Of a stretch of 17,019 bases of DNA, positions 14,530-17,019 are shown one piece after another. Every line of letters starts with the position of its first letter. Position 1 is the stretch's first letter. Location: contig CAZUET010000021.1 in assembly GCA_964619685.1 (NCBI GenBank), positions 1 to 17,019 of the forward strand, read 5' to 3'. The DNA comes from RUG14300 sp964619685. Its GTDB lineage: Bacteria; Bacillota; Clostridia; Christensenellales; CAG-1252. The notes beneath the pieces were generated by a model. That model was not told the origin of the DNA and searched no databases. It worked only from the letters and a program-made list of their open reading frames with translations. Position numbers and translations under genes: made by a program.

Positions 14530-15179
14530 AAGAACCCATTACAAAAGCAACTATAATTACATTGACGAGAATAGTATTTGTTCCGGTATTTATCGTAATT
14601 GCATTAGTAAGCTTTAAATCTCACTTTTTAGTAGCAGGCTTGCTTTATACAATATTAGCGGTAACCGATTCATTGGACGGATACATAGCACGCAAGACCA
14701 ATACCGTAACTAATCTTGGTAAATTACTTGATCCGATCGCAGATAAAGCGATTTCTATTTCGGGTATGATATGCGGATTGATCTCGGGAATCATTCATCC
14801 ACAATATGTATCGATTGCATTTGTAGTAATAATGATACTTAGAGAGATACTTGTCAGTTGGATGAGATCGTTAGTACTCAAAAAAGGCTATGTACTCGCT
14901 GCAGACGGATTTGGTAAGTTTAAAACTATTTTTGTCAATATCGCAATACCTGTAATGTATCTTGGAAAATCGCTTTCATCTGATTTTTCTATTGAGGGTA
15001 TATTCCCCGATATATTCAAGTATTTAGGAGCGTTGCTATTCTTCGTAGCATTTATCCTAACGGTCATATCGGGTGTTAGATACTTCTATATCAACCGTAT
15101 GATTATAAAGGAATCGTTGTCTAAGAAATCGCAGTCTTCGTCAGATGATGGCAATGATATCAAAATAGAGGAGGAATAA
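14526..15179 (+). CDS. pgsA: CDP-diacylglycerol--glycerol-3-phosphate 3-phosphatidyltransferase
   Basis: PgsA makes phosphatidylglycerol phosphate from CDP-diacylglycerol and glycerol 3-phosphate in the membrane, the committed step to phosphatidylglycerol. The CDP-alcohol phosphotransferase motif is complete: D48, D51, G52, A55, R56, G65, D69 and D73 in the D-x2-DG-x2-AR-x8-G-x3-D-x3-D pattern. Several hydrophobic membrane segments surround it. The protein is 217 residues, slightly long because of a charged tail (about 195-217, Ser/Asp/Glu rich) after the last membrane segment. Its ATG overlaps the rimO stop (ATGA), with GGAGAG upstream. The order rimO-pgsA-cinA-recA is common in Clostridia. 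A close CDP-alcohol transferase of other specificity is less likely. Confidence 0.92.
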   Translation: MKEPITKATIITLTRIVFVPVFIVIALVSFKSHFLVAGLLYTILAVTDSLDGYIARKTNTVTNLGKLLDPIADKAISISGMICGLISGIIHPQYVSIAFVVIMILREILVSWMRSLVLKKGYVLAADGFGKFKTIFVNIAIPVMYLGKSLSSDFSIEGIFPDIFKYLGALLFFVAFILTVISGVRYFYINRMIIKESLSKKSQSSSDDGNDIKIEEE

Positions 15180-15182
15180 AAA

Positions 15183-15845
15183 ATGAATGCACGTAAGTCC
15201 TATAAGGTAATCGAGCTTGAAAAAATTCGTGAAATAAACGGTACACCTATCTACAAACTTGGAAAGCATATAAAAGTTTCAAGCGAAGAATGTAAGGATC
15301 CGTCATTCGGTCGAAAATATCTTTTAGATTTTAAGACTGAAGAAGCTGTAATGCACGTATATAAGTATCTTTTGAACGAAAAGCTTCCTATAGCCTTTGC
15401 TGAGAGTCTTACAGGCGGATTGCTGACATCTCAATTAGTAGATATACCGGGAGCATCGGCAGTATTGGATAGCGGTATAGTTGCATATTCTAATGAGGCT
15501 AAGCAATCATTGCTCGGTGTTAAAAAAGAAACACTTGATAAATACGGTGCAGTAAGTGCCGAGGTCGCATTAGAGATGGCTAACGGACTTATTGAGTGTA
15601 ATAGAGTTATATTGACCGTTTCCACTACAGGAATAGCAGGTCCTAAGGGCGACGGTGTTTGCGAAGATGTGGGACTTGTTTATATTGCTCTTTCTAAGGG
15701 TGTATGCTCGGCAGTAATGGGATTTCAGCTCGATGGCGACAGAAGTTCGATTCGTGAACAAGCTGTAAATATTGCCTTTAATATGGTAGTAGCAAATACA
15801 TTGGGATCATATTTAGAGGAATTTATAGATAAGATTAAGAAATAA
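15183..15845 (+). CDS. CinA C-terminal-domain protein (PncC-like NMN amidohydrolase)
   Basis: Residues about 57-215 form the CinA C-terminal domain, which in characterised PncC proteins hydrolyses nicotinamide mononucleotide to nicotinic acid mononucleotide and ammonia for NAD salvage. Visible motifs are AESLTGG (73-79; usually ESCTGG, the serine S75 kept), IVAYSNEAK (99-107) with the conserved Lys, YGAVS (121-125) and TGIAGPKGDG (149-158). The N-terminal nucleotide-binding domain of full CinA (about 410 residues in all) is absent. In its place is a roughly 56-residue N-terminus I do not recognise. GGAGG, in the end of pgsA, precedes the ATG. The gene stands exactly where clostridial cinA normally does, just before recA, so it is probably a shortened CinA. 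Confidence 0.88.
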   Translation: MNARKSYKVIELEKIREINGTPIYKLGKHIKVSSEECKDPSFGRKYLLDFKTEEAVMHVYKYLLNEKLPIAFAESLTGGLLTSQLVDIPGASAVLDSGIVAYSNEAKQSLLGVKKETLDKYGAVSAEVALEMANGLIECNRVILTVSTTGIAGPKGDGVCEDVGLVYIALSKGVCSAVMGFQLDGDRSSIREQAVNIAFNMVVANTLGSYLEEFIDKIKK

Positions 15846-15856
15846 GGAGATCAACT

Positions 15857-16900
15857 ATGGCAGAAAAGAAAAAGAATAATGATGTTGTAGAACCGACCGA
15901 TAAAGCCAAAGCGTTAGAAAATGCGTTGGCGATGATAGAGAAAAATTTCGGTAAGGGTGCAATAATGAAGTTAAATGATGACTTTGCTCAGGATGTCGAG
16001 GTCATTCCTACCGGTTGCTTAAGTCTTGACCTTGCATTGGGAGTAGGCGGTGTGCCAAGAGGTAGAGTTATAGAAGTGTATGGACCTGAAAGCTCAGGTA
16101 AAACTACTGTATGTTTACATATCATTGCCGAAGCACAAAAAATGGGTGGAACAGCCGCATTTATAGATGCTGAGCATGCATTAGATCCTCGTTATGCTCA
16201 AAATCTCGGTGTTAAAATAGATGATCTTCTCGTTTCACAACCCGATAACGGTGAGCAAGCACTCGACATTGTAGAAGCTCTTGTACGTTCTACAGCAATC
16301 GATATAATCGTAGTTGACTCTGTAGCAGCTCTTACACCTAAGGCTGAAATAGAGGGCGATATGGCTGCAAATCATGTAGGTCTCCAAGCAAGATTGATGT
16401 CCCAAGCTCTTAGAAAGCTTACAGCTATTATTAGTAAGACAAATACATGCTTGATTTTTATCAATCAGCTCAGAGAAAAGGTCGGTATTATGTTTGGTAA
16501 CCCCGAAACAACTCCCGGCGGTAAGGCATTGAAGTTCTATTCGAGTGTAAGAATGGATGTTCGTAAAAAGGATGCCTTGAAAGACGGAGCCGATGTAGTC
16601 GGTAATAAGACAGTTATCAAGGTAATTAAGAACAAAATGGCACCTCCTTTTAGAACTGCCGAATTCGATATTATTTACGGTAAGGGAATATCCCGTGCGG
16701 GATGTGTTGTTGACTTAGGTGTTGAACAAGGCATTATTCAAAAGACAGGTAGTTGGTTTAGCTATAACAGTGATAAGATAGGTCAGGGCAGAGATAAGAC
16801 TATCCAATATCTAAGCGATAATCCCGATTTGCTTTTAGAAATCGAGGAGCTTGTTAAAAAGAGCTTAAAGGGTGAACCTGCTGAGCCGAAAAATGAATAG
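15857..16900 (+). CDS. recA: Recombinase RecA
   Basis: RecA coats single-stranded DNA, drives homologous strand exchange and triggers LexA autocleavage. The 347 residues include Walker A GPESSGKT (76-83), the catalytic region FIDAEHALDP (102-111), Walker B IIVVDS (D154), loop L1 at about 164-175 and loop L2 with FGNPETTPGGKALKFY, followed by a C-terminal domain with a short acidic tail. L1 reads EGDMAANHVG where most RecA proteins have EGEMGDSHVG. TAAGGAG (15843-15849), overlapping the cinA stop, gives an 7-base spacer to the ATG. The 11-bp gap leaves no room for its own promoter or LexA box, so expression depends on upstream promoters unless one lies inside cinA. Confidence 0.98.
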   Translation: MAEKKKNNDVVEPTDKAKALENALAMIEKNFGKGAIMKLNDDFAQDVEVIPTGCLSLDLALGVGGVPRGRVIEVYGPESSGKTTVCLHIIAEAQKMGGTAAFIDAEHALDPRYAQNLGVKIDDLLVSQPDNGEQALDIVEALVRSTAIDIIVVDSVAALTPKAEIEGDMAANHVGLQARLMSQALRKLTAIISKTNTCLIFINQLREKVGIMFGNPETTPGGKALKFYSSVRMDVRKKDALKDGADVVGNKTVIKVIKNKMAPPFRTAEFDIIYGKGISRAGCVVDLGVEQGIIQKTGSWFSYNSDKIGQGRDKTIQYLSDNPDLLLEIEELVKKSLKGEPAEPKNE

Positions 16901-16918
16901 AGTTTAGTGTTTGAATAT

Positions 16919-16958
16919 ATACCTCGACAACGAATTCAGTGTCGAGGTATTTTTATTT
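16919..16958 (+). terminator. Intrinsic terminator after recA
   Basis: ATACCTCGACA (16919-16929) and TGTCGAGGTAT (16940-16950) form a perfect 11-bp stem with a ten-base loop, followed by a T-rich run (16950-16958). It closes the six-gene operon 19 bases after the recA stop. The remaining bases to 17019 are AT-rich; I see no gene in them. Confidence 0.92.
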
Positions 16959-17019
16959 ATCTCATTATTAACGTGCTAAATTACTCAAAATAATTAATAA
17001 TTATACATCTATACTATAA

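Noticed and set aside
17010..17015. TATACT as a -10 box for a gene to the right of the window
   Set aside because: No convincing -35 partner, very AT-rich surroundings, and the downstream gene is not visible.

Overview
The window is AT-rich bacterial chromosome carrying an almost gap-free set of housekeeping genes. Gene content and order point to an anaerobic member of the Clostridia (Bacillota): recJ-dtd-MBL hydrolase-hemZ, rpsO-pnp, an M16 peptidase, and ftsK-rimO-pgsA-cinA-recA are all clostridial neighbourhoods. HemZ, the 784-residue RecJ and strong GGAGG-type ribosome binding sites agree with this. The exact lineage cannot be set from the sequence alone. I found no mobile element, CRISPR array, tRNA or rRNA.

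Layout. (1) 36-4921, plus strand: recJ, dtd, a metallo-beta-lactamase-fold hydrolase and hemZ, overlapping or 2 bp apart, so one operon. Its start has a perfect extended -10 box right next to the recJ ATG and no ribosome binding site. (2) 4922-5296: a decayed stretch holding a NADAR-family gene with an internal deletion and a frameshift, overlapped at its 3' end by a second, frameshifted small reading frame of unknown family. (3) 5297-7962: two tandem promoters with ideal 17-bp spacers, rpsO, a terminator, a short hairpin leader, pnp and a strong terminator that can work in both directions. (4) 7967-8644, minus strand: a membrane-anchored polysaccharide-deacetylase-like protein that lacks expected catalytic residues, convergent with pnp. 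(5) 8708-16958, plus strand: one promoter, then mlpA, ftsK, rimO, pgsA, a CinA C-terminal-domain protein and recA, with gaps of 11 bp at most, closed by a perfect 11-bp stem terminator. The last 60 bases hold nothing I can assign.

How the genes work together. The window mixes DNA repair and chromosome handling (RecJ, RecA, FtsK), translation and its quality control (S15, DTD, RimO), RNA decay (PNPase), phospholipid synthesis (PgsA) and cofactor salvage (CinA/PncC domain). No complete novel system is present. The most interesting items are the NADAR remnant, the apparently catalytically dead deacetylase inverted inside a normally co-linear pnp-ylxY-mlpA block, a DTD with altered signature motifs, and the leaderless-looking start of recJ.
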